Shown: positions 9,125 through 16,956 of the stretch, in pieces
Layout of the letters: each line of letters opens with the position of its first letter
How positions within the stretch are numbered: position 1 is the stretch's first letter
From: Hymenobacter mucosus
GTDB taxonomy: Bacteria > Bacteroidota > Bacteroidia > Cytophagales > Hymenobacteraceae
Direction: 5' to 3'
DNA: 64,000 bases
Assembly: GCF_900188255.1 (NCBI RefSeq)
Contig: NZ_FZNS01000006.1
Location: 332,572-396,571, forward strand
Notes under the pieces: generated by a model
The model's input: only the letters and a program-made list of their open reading frames with translations
Told to the model about the DNA's origin: nothing
Database searches by the model: none
Position numbers and translations under genes: made by a program

Positions 9125-9195
9125 TTACTGACTGCGACTATGTCCGCACGATTTTTGCACTGCAACTCCTTCGATATTCCTAACTCTCGCTCGAT

Positions 9196-10098
9196 ATGAA
9201 GCAACTCTTCACTTACACTTTGGCCACGCTACTGGTCCTCGCGCTGGTAGCGACGGAGGCGAGTGCTCAACAATTTAGCAAGCGTAAGCAGTATAACTCC
9301 GTTGGTGTTAGCCTGAACGCAATGAACTACTTCGGTGATATTACGCCGAAACCTAGCATCCCTAGCCTACGTGTTGGCGCTAGCCGCCCCAACTTGGGCC
9401 TGTCGTTCACCCGCCGCTTTACTCCCCGTATTTCGGCCCGTGCTGCTCTTGCATACGGCCGCATTACCGGTGATGACTCGAAAGCTGCGGATCAGAATGA
9501 TCCAGAATACAAGTTCCGTTACAACCGGAACATGAACTTCCGCAACGATATCCTCGAGTTGTCAGCAGTGGGTATGTTCGACCTTATCGAAAACCGTAAC
9601 AACTATATCCGTCGTCCTGACTTCGTGCCGTACTTGTTCGGTGGTGTGGGTGTAATTCACCACAACCCTAAAGGCCTGGTAGGCGCAAACAGCAACGGTG
9701 TTAGCGAAGGTTCTTACATTGCACTGCAGTCGCTCCGGACGGAAGGCCAATCGGAAGCCTACAGCCTAACACAAATTGTAATTCCTTTTGGTGCTGGTGC
9801 ACGCTACAAGCTCAATCGTTCGTTTGATGTAGGCATCGAGTTGGGTTTCCGTAAAACCTTTACGGATTACTTGGACGATGTTAGCGGCAATTATGTAGCT
9901 AACGCCAACGTTCTACCCGAAGGTGCTTCTCGCTACTTTGGCTGGGACATCACGCGTGAACTTGCTGGAACGTACAACAAGTCTAACCAAGGTGGTGAAG
10001 TACGTGGTCATAGCTCGGAAAAAGACTGGTACACAACCCTAGGTGTTTCTGTAAACTACATCTTGCCCACGCGAGTGGCAACCCCCAAATTCCGATAG
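9196..10098 (+). CDS. DUF6089-type outer-membrane beta-barrel protein
   Basis: 300-residue protein with a clear signal peptide (residues 1-25, cleavage after ASA before QQF). An eight-strand-like porin-family barrel follows: repeated short strands such as YNSVGVSLNAMNYFGDI, and a KLNRSFDVGIELGFRKTFTDYLDD segment near residue 215-235 that is the family signature. Function is unknown; placement between nadK and uppS/bamA is conserved in Bacteroidota as I recall it. Codons look well adapted (few rare codons), consistent with high expression. A paralogue follows directly. The first good terminator downstream lies inside that paralogue (10162-10206). Confidence 0.85.
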   Translation: MKQLFTYTLATLLVLALVATEASAQQFSKRKQYNSVGVSLNAMNYFGDITPKPSIPSLRVGASRPNLGLSFTRRFTPRISARAALAYGRITGDDSKAADQNDPEYKFRYNRNMNFRNDILELSAVGMFDLIENRNNYIRRPDFVPYLFGGVGVIHHNPKGLVGANSNGVSEGSYIALQSLRTEGQSEAYSLTQIVIPFGAGARYKLNRSFDVGIELGFRKTFTDYLDDVSGNYVANANVLPEGASRYFGWDITRELAGTYNKSNQGGEVRGHSSEKDWYTTLGVSVNYILPTRVATPKFR

Positions 10099-10140
10099 CC
10101 AGCAGCAACTGGCTGTCTAATTCAACAAACAGCTAGCCTG

Positions 10141-10890
10141 ATGACGAATTCGAATCTCCTTAAAACACTCCTTGTTTGCCTTGGGCAAGCGGGGAGTGTT
10201 TTTTTTGTACACTCTCTTGCTGCTCAGACTACCAGTGAAGTAGGAGTAGGGATAGGTGGATTAAATTACAAGGGAGAACTGTCCCCTCACTATCAGTTCA
10301 AGAATAACCGGCCTGCCCTTACCGCATTCTACCGCAAAGATATATCAGGCCCTATTACCCTACGTGGAGGGCTTATGGGTGGACTACTGCGGGCGGATGA
10401 TGGGAACGTCAAGGATATAAATGGTACTACCCCGCCTTTGTCAACTTACCGGCAGGCTAATATGAAGGGTAGTTTGTTGGAGTTGTCGGGAGCTATGGAA
10501 TATAACTTCTTCGACTACCACAACAGAAAAGATAAGGTCCACTTCACTCCTTATGTATTTGTTGGTTTGGCAGGCTTCTTCGCCAATACACAAACAAGAA
10601 GTGCTGCCAATCCCCAACTAGACCGAAAGGAGTCAGTCTTGAGCTTAGCTATTCCGGCCGGTGTAGGTATTAAGTACGCGGTATCTACCCATTGGAATTT
10701 AGGAGTAGAAGCTGGTGCACGTAAAACGTTTACTGATGACCTTGACCATATAGACGGGAAAAGCCGGGGACAAACTGATCTTTTGGGAAATAGGCATGAC
10801 CAGGATTGGTATTTCTATAATGGCATAAGCGTATCGTATACGTTTTACAAGATTGTGTGCCCAGATAACACAAAGCCTAGTAAGAAGTAG
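10141..10890 (+). CDS. second DUF6089-type barrel protein (paralogue)
   Basis: 249-residue paralogue of the preceding protein. It shares the VGVGIGGLNYKGELSP start after a signal peptide (1-28, cleavage after LAA before QTT) and the family segment HWNLGVEAGARKTFTDDLDH near 185-205. The barrel is shorter and the codon use less biased than in its neighbour. Its first codons are unusual: bases 10162-10206 form a strong intrinsic terminator that is also translated as signal peptide, so read-through from the first gene would be limited. No later Met gives a sensible protein, so I keep the ATG at 10141. The stop is followed after 10 bases by a perfect 68-bp palindrome. Confidence 0.82.
   Translation: MTNSNLLKTLLVCLGQAGSVFFVHSLAAQTTSEVGVGIGGLNYKGELSPHYQFKNNRPALTAFYRKDISGPITLRGGLMGGLLRADDGNVKDINGTTPPLSTYRQANMKGSLLELSGAMEYNFFDYHNRKDKVHFTPYVFVGLAGFFANTQTRSAANPQLDRKESVLSLAIPAGVGIKYAVSTHWNLGVEAGARKTFTDDLDHIDGKSRGQTDLLGNRHDQDWYFYNGISVSYTFYKIVCPDNTKPSKK
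10162..10206 (+). terminator. intrinsic terminator embedded in coding start of second DUF6089 gene
   Basis: Arms AAAACACTCC (10162-10171) and GGAGTGTTTT (10193-10202) pair perfectly, with a small inner stem (TTGCC/GGCAA). The sequence from 10199 to 10206 is eight consecutive T. This has the form of a factor-independent terminator for the first DUF6089 gene, yet it lies in codons 8-22 of the second. Confidence 0.7.
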
Positions 10891-10900
10891 CATTGTCTAC

Positions 10901-10968
10901 ACCACAGCGCAGATTGCAAGGGGGACTCCAAAATATTTTGGAGTCCCCCTTGCAATCTGCGCTGTGGT
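10901..10968. repeat. perfect 68-bp palindrome with no spacer
   Basis: Bases 10901-10934 are the exact reverse complement of 10935-10968; the centre is AAAATATTTT and the ends are ACCACAGCGC and GCGCTGTGGT. Flanking bases do not pair. It starts 10 bases after the stop of the second DUF6089 gene and ends 75 bases before uppS. There is no T-tract after it. As RNA it would be a very stable hairpin with a 4-base loop. Confidence 0.95.
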
Positions 10969-11043
10969 ATAACCGTTGAAAAGCAGGCAAGAACGAATGC
11001 AACCATTTGCGTAACTTGCAGCCTCTTTACGCAAAAAGTACTA

Positions 11044-11790
11044 ATGGCCGCCCGGTCCGACATTGACTCCCAGAACATTCCCGCGCACGTAGCCGTCATC
11101 ATGGACGGTAATGGTCGGTGGGCTAAGCAAAAAGGTGGTTTACGCATCTTTGGTCACCAGAGCGCCATTACGGCCGTGCGGGAGACGGTAGAAGCTGCTG
11201 CTGAAATAGGTGTGCGCTACCTTACTCTCTATGCCTTCTCTACTGAGAACTGGTCACGACCAGCTCATGAGGTAATGGCGCTGATGCAGCTATTGGTGCA
11301 TACCATTCGACAGGAAACAGCTACCCTGCTGAAAAACGATATTCGTTTGCAAGCTATCGGGCAGATTGACAGCTTGCCTGCCTCTTGCCAACGGGAGCTA
11401 GCTGAGTCGATGGAGCTTACCAAAAATGGCTCTCGCATGACTCTCGTTTTGGCGTTGAGTTACAGTGGGCGTTGGGATTTAACCCAAGCGGCGCAAAAGC
11501 TTGCCACTGAAGTAGCAGCTGGTCGACTAGCACCAGATCAGGTAACTGAGCAAACTATCACGGGCTTTCTTGCTACAGCCGGCATGCCCGACCCTGAGTT
11601 GCTCATCCGAACTAGCGGGGAGCAGCGCATCAGTAATTTCTTGCTGTGGCAACTGGCCTACACCGAACTATTTATCACGGACTTGCTGTGGCCCGATTTC
11701 CGTCGAGAGCATTTCTATGACGCCATCCACGCTTACCAGCGGCGGGAGCGACGTTTTGGAAAAACCAGTGAGCAGCTAACCGTTTCGTAA
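11044..11790 (+). CDS. uppS: isoprenyl transferase (undecaprenyl diphosphate synthase)
   Basis: cis-Prenyltransferase that extends farnesyl diphosphate with isopentenyl diphosphate to make the C55 lipid carrier for peptidoglycan and surface polysaccharides. The 248-residue protein has the family start HVAVIMDGNGRWAKQ (catalytic D21), the FSTENWSRP segment, and the C-terminal DPELLIRTSGEQRISNFLLW and TELFITDLLWPDF motifs. It is complete and of normal length. BamA starts 9 bases after its stop, so the two are almost certainly cotranscribed, linking lipid-carrier supply to outer-membrane assembly. Confidence 0.96.
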   Translation: MAARSDIDSQNIPAHVAVIMDGNGRWAKQKGGLRIFGHQSAITAVRETVEAAAEIGVRYLTLYAFSTENWSRPAHEVMALMQLLVHTIRQETATLLKNDIRLQAIGQIDSLPASCQRELAESMELTKNGSRMTLVLALSYSGRWDLTQAAQKLATEVAAGRLAPDQVTEQTITGFLATAGMPDPELLIRTSGEQRISNFLLWQLAYTELFITDLLWPDFRREHFYDAIHAYQRRERRFGKTSEQLTVS

Positions 11791-11799
11791 CCGCACAGA

Positions 11800-14325
11800 A
11801 TGAGTTCTTCCTATAATACGTTTCTTCGGGCCCTTGCTGTCACCCTTACCTTAGGTGGAGGAATCAGTGGTGTGGCTCACGCACAGACTTCTCCGGCTGC
11901 TACACCCGGGGCAGAGCCTCAACGGTACACCCTAGGAGGAATTAGCATCAGCGGTGCACGTTACCTTGACTCAAATACGCTAATTGGGCTAACAGGGTTG
12001 AAAGTTGGCGACCCAATTAGTATTCCCGGTGAAGAAATTGGTAAAGCAATTCGCCGTTTGTGGGACCAAGGTATTCTAGGGGACGTGAGCGTGAGCATCG
12101 ACCACGTCGAGGGTTCTCGCATTTTCCTTGATTTCAACCTCAAGGAGCGCCCTCGCTTGTCAAAATTCGAGTTCTCAGGCATTGGCAAGGGCCAGGCTGA
12201 TGACTTGAAAAATAAGATCAAGCTCATTCGGGGCAAAGTGGTGACGGATGCCCTGTTGAACAATACGAAAACCCAGGTACGGAAGTTTTATACCAACAAG
12301 GGTTTCCTGGATGCAAAGGTTAGCATAACCCAACTGCCAGATTCCTCTCTGTCCAACAGCGTTGTGCTAAAGATCAACGTGGACAAAGGTCAAAAGGTCC
12401 GGATCCACGATATCGTATTCGAAGGCAATGAAGCTTTCTCAGACGGTAAGCTCAAGGGTAAATTCAAAAAGACGAAGGAGAAGAAATTTCCGAAGCTATT
12501 CAACTCGGGCAAGTTCCAGCGCACAGAGTTTGAAGAAGACAAGAAGAAGCTCATCGACTTCTATAATAGCCAAGGCTACCGGGATGCAACAGTGGTGTCG
12601 GATTCGCTGGTGCGCGATGATAAAGGGCTAGTGCTGAATGTGCGCGTTGATGAAGGACCGAAGTATTACTTCCGTCGCATCACGTGGAACGGCAATTATC
12701 TCTATGACGACAAGACTCTGGCATCGGTGCTGGCAATTCAGCCAGGTAGCGTGTATAGCAAGGAGACGCTTGATAAGCGCCTGAACTATAACCCAACGGG
12801 CCAAGACGTGACCTCGCTCTATATGAACGATGGCTACCTCTTCTTTCAGATTGAGCCCGTTGAAACCAAAGTGGAGGGCGACTCAATTGATATTGAGATG
12901 CGCATCACGGAAGGGGTACAGGCACGCATCAAGGAAATAAACATTGCTGGCAATACAAAAACGTCGGACCACGTAGTTCGTCGTGCACTATACACCTTAC
13001 CAGGGGATAAGTTCAGCCGTGAGAACCTAATCCGTAGCCAACGGGAAATTGCAACCCTGGGGTATTTTGACCCAGAAAAGATTGGCCTCAACCCAGTGCC
13101 GAATCAGGCAGATGGGACGGTAGATATCAACTATACGGTTGAAGAGAAGCCTTCTGACCAAATTACCCTGTCGGGTGGTTGGGGTGGTTACGCTGGCTTT
13201 ATTGGTACCGTAGGCTTAGTATTCAACAACTTCTCGTTGCGCAAAGCCAGTAGTTTACGTAACTGGACGCCTGTTCCGGCTGGTGATGGGCAGCGCTTGG
13301 CCCTTAACGTGCAAGCAAACGGGTTGCAGTACCAAGCGTATTCGTTCTCTTTCACAGAGCCGTGGCTAGGTGGTCGCAAGCCGAACTCCTTCTCCTTCAG
13401 CCTAAATAAGAGTATCCAGCGCTTGGGTACCAACTTCGACCCCGAAACAGGCCAGTCTATCAAGGTAAACAGCGCTTCAGTAAGCTTGGGTCGCCGCCTG
13501 CGGTGGCCAGACGACTACTTCACGTTGAGTAACTCACTGTCGTACAGTCAGTACAAGCTGCAGAACTATAACATCTTCGAAGGTTTTACCAACGGTAACG
13601 CAAATAACTTCACGTTCAACACTACGCTGTCGCGCAACAGCATTGATAACCCAACGTTTACGCGTCGTGGCTCTTCCGTATCGTTGAGCGTAAACTTGAC
13701 GCCTCCCTACTCTCTGTTCCCCGGTTCGCATCCGAATGTGAATGAGTGGGTAGAATTCCACAAGTGGATGTTCGATGCCTCCTGGTTCTCACCGGTGGTA
13801 GGAAAGTTGGTACTCAACACACGGGCCCACTTTGGCTTCATTGGCAGCTACAACAGCAGCCGCCAGATAGGTCCCTTCGAGCGATTTAAACTAGGTGGCT
13901 CTGGCTTGGGTGCTGGTGGTGCTTCCAACTTCTTGGTGGGTACTGAGTACGTAGGTCTGCGCGGCTATGCTGACCCAGGTAGCGACGATAGTGCACCTAT
14001 CCCGACGGCCCGTAGTGGCTCCAATGGCGGGGTAGTGTATAACAAGTTCGTAATGGAAATGCGTTATCCTGTGAGCTTGAACCCTGCTGCAACTGTCTAT
14101 GTTCTAAGCTTTGCAGAGGCAGGTAATGCTTTTGAACGCTACACTGATTACAACCCTTACAAGTTGTACCGTTCAGCTGGCTTCGGCGCGCGTATCTTTA
14201 TGTCGGCATTTGGTTTGCTAGGCTTCGACTACGGCTGGGGCTTTGACAAAGTGCCGATCTATACGTCTGGACAGAACCAGCAGAAAGGCATGTTCCACTT
14301 TATCATCGGTCAGCAGATTCGCTAA
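11800..14325 (+). CDS. bamA: outer-membrane protein assembly factor BamA
   Basis: Core Omp85 insertase of the Bam complex, folding beta-barrel proteins into the outer membrane. It has 841 residues: a signal peptide (1-29, ending VAHAQ), then five POTRA-type repeats to about residue 430 (for example GGISISGARYLDSNTLIGLT, VRIHDIVFEGNEAFSDGKL, IKEINIAGNTKTSDHVVRRA), then a C-terminal 16-strand barrel. The barrel contains the conserved lid-loop-like stretch KLGGSGLGAGGASNFLVGTE near 695-715 and RGYAD. It sits between uppS and two skp genes, the standard Bacteroidota arrangement. BamA is longer and has more POTRA units than the Omp85-like protein at 6698. Confidence 0.95.
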   Translation: MSSSYNTFLRALAVTLTLGGGISGVAHAQTSPAATPGAEPQRYTLGGISISGARYLDSNTLIGLTGLKVGDPISIPGEEIGKAIRRLWDQGILGDVSVSIDHVEGSRIFLDFNLKERPRLSKFEFSGIGKGQADDLKNKIKLIRGKVVTDALLNNTKTQVRKFYTNKGFLDAKVSITQLPDSSLSNSVVLKINVDKGQKVRIHDIVFEGNEAFSDGKLKGKFKKTKEKKFPKLFNSGKFQRTEFEEDKKKLIDFYNSQGYRDATVVSDSLVRDDKGLVLNVRVDEGPKYYFRRITWNGNYLYDDKTLASVLAIQPGSVYSKETLDKRLNYNPTGQDVTSLYMNDGYLFFQIEPVETKVEGDSIDIEMRITEGVQARIKEINIAGNTKTSDHVVRRALYTLPGDKFSRENLIRSQREIATLGYFDPEKIGLNPVPNQADGTVDINYTVEEKPSDQITLSGGWGGYAGFIGTVGLVFNNFSLRKASSLRNWTPVPAGDGQRLALNVQANGLQYQAYSFSFTEPWLGGRKPNSFSFSLNKSIQRLGTNFDPETGQSIKVNSASVSLGRRLRWPDDYFTLSNSLSYSQYKLQNYNIFEGFTNGNANNFTFNTTLSRNSIDNPTFTRRGSSVSLSVNLTPPYSLFPGSHPNVNEWVEFHKWMFDASWFSPVVGKLVLNTRAHFGFIGSYNSSRQIGPFERFKLGGSGLGAGGASNFLVGTEYVGLRGYADPGSDDSAPIPTARSGSNGGVVYNKFVMEMRYPVSLNPAATVYVLSFAEAGNAFERYTDYNPYKLYRSAGFGARIFMSAFGLLGFDYGWGFDKVPIYTSGQNQQKGMFHFIIGQQIR

Positions 14326-14361
14326 GTTCGGCGGGCCGGTGGTTACCTTATCTTCACTCAC

Positions 14362-15030
14362 ATGCAGAAGTTAATAACGTGGATGATGGCAGCATTGCTG
14401 CTTGGTTTCACGGCCACCGCCGCAAATGCTCAGAAGTTCGGCTACGTTGATTCCGAGTTTATCATGAGTAAGCTGCCTGCCTACGCACAGGCTCAGCAGG
14501 AACTCAATACCTTGTCGGGTAACTGGCAGAAGGACATTGAGTCACAGAAAAGAGACCTTGATAAACTGTACCGGAATTATCAGGCCGAGGAAGTGGTTCT
14601 AACGGAGCCAATGAAGAAGAAACGTCAAGACGAGATTCTGAAGAAGGAACAGGACATTAAAGCCTACCAGAACAAGATTTTCGGCTTCGAGGGTCAACTC
14701 TTCAAAAAGCGCCAGGAGCTAACTAAGCCGGTGCAGGACCAAGTATTTGAGGCTATTGAGAAGGTAGCCAAGAAAAAGCAGTTGGCTATTGTATTCGACA
14801 AGTCTGGTGACCTGACCATGCTCTATACGAACCCTGTGCACGATTACACGGAGTTTGTTCTGGAGGAGTTAGGCTTGGCTTCAGAAGACCGCAACCAACC
14901 CGCACAAAAAGGTGCAGTGAGAACTGTAACCACTCCTACCGCCCCGGCAGGGGTAGAAGAAGGTACAGCTGAAGAAGCTGCTCCGACGCGTACTAAGACG
15001 TCGGCTCGGCCAGCTAGCCGAAAAAATTAA
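14362..15030 (+). CDS. OmpH/Skp family periplasmic chaperone
   Basis: 222-residue Skp-like holdase that would carry unfolded outer-membrane proteins to BamA. Signal peptide 1-23 (ATAANA then QKFGYVD). The segment KFGYVDSEFIMSKLPAYAQA is the family start, followed by a long charged coiled-coil (about 45-125, rich in Lys/Glu/Gln) and the returning strand LAIVFDKSGDLTMLYTNP. The C-terminal 40 residues are a low-complexity Pro/Thr/Ala/Lys tail absent from E. coli Skp, common in this phylum as I recall. It lies 36 bases after bamA and 36 bases before a second copy. Confidence 0.93.
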   Translation: MQKLITWMMAALLLGFTATAANAQKFGYVDSEFIMSKLPAYAQAQQELNTLSGNWQKDIESQKRDLDKLYRNYQAEEVVLTEPMKKKRQDEILKKEQDIKAYQNKIFGFEGQLFKKRQELTKPVQDQVFEAIEKVAKKKQLAIVFDKSGDLTMLYTNPVHDYTEFVLEELGLASEDRNQPAQKGAVRTVTTPTAPAGVEEGTAEEAAPTRTKTSARPASRKN

Positions 15031-15066
15031 CTTTGTGCATCTAACTCTCTGACGATTTACCTTTTG

Positions 15067-15705
15067 ATGACCACCATGAACAAATTTCGCGTTGCGCTGG
15101 CTGCTGCCGCCCTTACTTTCACCACGGCTACGGCTTCTATGGCTCAGACCGCCGCACCGCTGAAAATTGGCTACACCAGCGTAGAATATGTGCTGAGCCA
15201 GATGCCCGAAAGCAAGCAGATTGAGTCTCAGCTGAAGGACTACAGCACGCAGCTAAAGAATCAGCTTGATGCCAAGGGTAACGAGTATCGTACGAAAGGC
15301 GAAGCTTATGTAAAGGCTCAAAGCACCATGACAGAAGTGGTGAAAGCCGATAAGGAAAAAGAGCTGCAAAATTTGCAGCAGTCAATTCAGGAGTTTCAGC
15401 AGAACGCTGAACTGTCGTTGCAGCAGAAGCAGCAGACTTTGCTGAAGCCAGCCTTGGATAAGCTCCAGAAGACGATTGATGCCGTAGCTGACGAAAATGG
15501 CTACACCTACATCTTGAATTCAGACGGTGCTAGCCCTGTACTACTACACGGCCCCAAAGAAGGTGACGTGTCGGATCTTATCCTCAAGAAAATGGGTATC
15601 ACTCCTGGTGCCGCACAAGCAGCAGCTAAGGTAACAACTCCTGCTGCCGCACCAGCATCTACTCCCGCTGCTCCTTCAAAGACTAAGACTAAAACCAAGA
15701 AGTAA
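15067..15705 (+). CDS. OmpH/Skp family periplasmic chaperone (second copy)
   Basis: About 212 residues and paralogous to the preceding gene. Signal peptide ends near ASMAQ, followed by the family start LKIGYTSVEYVLSQMPESKQ, a Gln/Lys-rich coiled-coil (45-125), and YTYILNSDGASPVLLHGPKEG as the returning strand. A Pro/Ala/Thr/Lys tail ends the protein. ATGs at 15067 and 15076 are both possible; I list the first. Tandem skp genes after bamA are normal for Bacteroidota. A terminator at 15751-15782 closes the transcript. Confidence 0.92.
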   Translation: MTTMNKFRVALAAAALTFTTATASMAQTAAPLKIGYTSVEYVLSQMPESKQIESQLKDYSTQLKNQLDAKGNEYRTKGEAYVKAQSTMTEVVKADKEKELQNLQQSIQEFQQNAELSLQQKQQTLLKPALDKLQKTIDAVADENGYTYILNSDGASPVLLHGPKEGDVSDLILKKMGITPGAAQAAAKVTTPAAAPASTPAAPSKTKTKTKK

Positions 15706-15750
15706 TTGACGGCGCTTGTCTAGCGCTATATATACACTTCTTTTGAATAC

Positions 15751-15782
15751 AAAACAGCCGGGGCATACGCCTCGGCTGTTTT
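15751..15782 (+). terminator. terminator after the skp pair
   Basis: A 14-base arm AAAACAGCCGGGGC pairs with GCCTCGGCTGTTTT (one G-T wobble) around a 4-base loop, ending in a T run. It lies 46 bases after the second skp stop and ends the uppS-bamA-skp-skp unit. Confidence 0.75.
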
Positions 15783-15815
15783 GCTATAATAAACGACTAC
15801 CTGTAGCCCGTGCCC

Positions 15816-16886
15816 ATGGAGGAAAATCACACGCCTCAAGACGAAGACGACCAAGTGCCCTCAACGGCTGATGCACTAGAGGAGGGAGATGAAGGAGACG
15901 AGCTGTATGAGCATCACCGCATTCGAGCAGATAAGGGTCAAGAGCTACTCCGGCTAGATAAGTTTCTGCTAAACCGGCTGCCTAGTACTTCCCGCACTCG
16001 CATTCAAAATGCCATTCGGGCCGAGGCTGTGCAAGTGAATGATCGGCCAGCTAAGTCTAATTACAGGGTTAAGCCGTTAGATGTTATTACTATAACACTG
16101 CCGGAGCCTCCCCGCGAGTTCAAAGTTGTGCCCGAACCCATGGCCTTGGATATTCGGTTTGAGGACAGTGAGCTTCTACTTGTGAATAAGCCCGCAGGAT
16201 TGGTCGTGCATCCTGCTTTCGGAAACTGGAACGGAACTTTAGTGAATGGGCTGGCTTACCATCTCAATAACTTACCCACTGGCCGTAACGGCGAAATTAG
16301 GCCTGGGCTAGTCCATCGTATTGATAAGGACACGTCTGGGTTACTAGTAGTTGGAAAGACGGAATGGGCAATGACTCATCTGTCCCAGCAGTTCTTTCAC
16401 CATACTATTGAGCGTACGTATTTGGCACTGGTATGGGGCGTGCCCAAAGAAACGTCGGGCACAATTAGAGGCCATATAGGACGAAGCGTAAAGGACCGTA
16501 AGGTACAAGCTGTGTATCCTGACGGCGAGCAAGGCAAGCATGCTGTTACGCACTACCAGGTCCTACGCTCATTCGGGAAAGTAGCTCTCCTGAAGTGTAA
16601 TCTTGAGACGGGCCGAACCCATCAAATCCGAGCTCATATGAAGCACATCGGTCACCCACTATTCGGTGATGCTACATATGGTGGTGATAAAATAGTATAT
16701 GGTCAGCGCACTGGAGCGTACAAAAGCTTTGCGGAAAGCGCTCTGGCAATGATGCCACGCCAAGCACTACATGCAAAGTCATTAGGGTTTGTACACCCAA
16801 CTACCCACGAGCACCTGCATTTTGAGGTAGAGCTTCCCGCAGATTTTGAGGCCTTGCTGGCTAAGTGGGAGCAGTATGCAGAATAA
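15816..16886 (+). CDS. RluD-type 23S rRNA pseudouridine synthase
   Basis: 356-residue RluA-family pseudouridine synthase. It has an acidic N-terminal extension (1-35), an S4 RNA-binding domain (about 44-105, RLDKFLLNRLPSTSRTRIQN), then the catalytic domain with the HRIDKDTSGLLVV motif; D170 is the catalytic aspartate. The segment GRTHQIRAHMKHIGHPLFGD completes the signature. S4 plus catalytic domain and length match RluD (E. coli positions 1911/1915/1917), but RluC-like specificity cannot be excluded from sequence. I chose the ATG at 15816 over a GTG two codons upstream. It converges on the TPR gene with a shared terminator hairpin. Confidence 0.9.
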   Translation: MEENHTPQDEDDQVPSTADALEEGDEGDELYEHHRIRADKGQELLRLDKFLLNRLPSTSRTRIQNAIRAEAVQVNDRPAKSNYRVKPLDVITITLPEPPREFKVVPEPMALDIRFEDSELLLVNKPAGLVVHPAFGNWNGTLVNGLAYHLNNLPTGRNGEIRPGLVHRIDKDTSGLLVVGKTEWAMTHLSQQFFHHTIERTYLALVWGVPKETSGTIRGHIGRSVKDRKVQAVYPDGEQGKHAVTHYQVLRSFGKVALLKCNLETGRTHQIRAHMKHIGHPLFGDATYGGDKIVYGQRTGAYKSFAESALAMMPRQALHAKSLGFVHPTTHEHLHFEVELPADFEALLAKWEQYAE

Positions 16887-16900
16887 ATCAAACGGTATAA

Positions 16901-16941
16901 ACAGAAAAGGCCCGCTACCATATGTAGCGGGCCTTTTCTGT
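16901..16941. terminator. bidirectional terminator between rluD-type gene and TPR gene
   Basis: Perfect 18-bp arms (16901-16918 and 16924-16941), loop CATAT, with A/T-rich outer ends in both directions. It sits between two convergent stop codons (16886 and 16957) and can serve both. Confidence 0.75.
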
Positions 16942-16956
16942 ATAATTGAAACTCTA

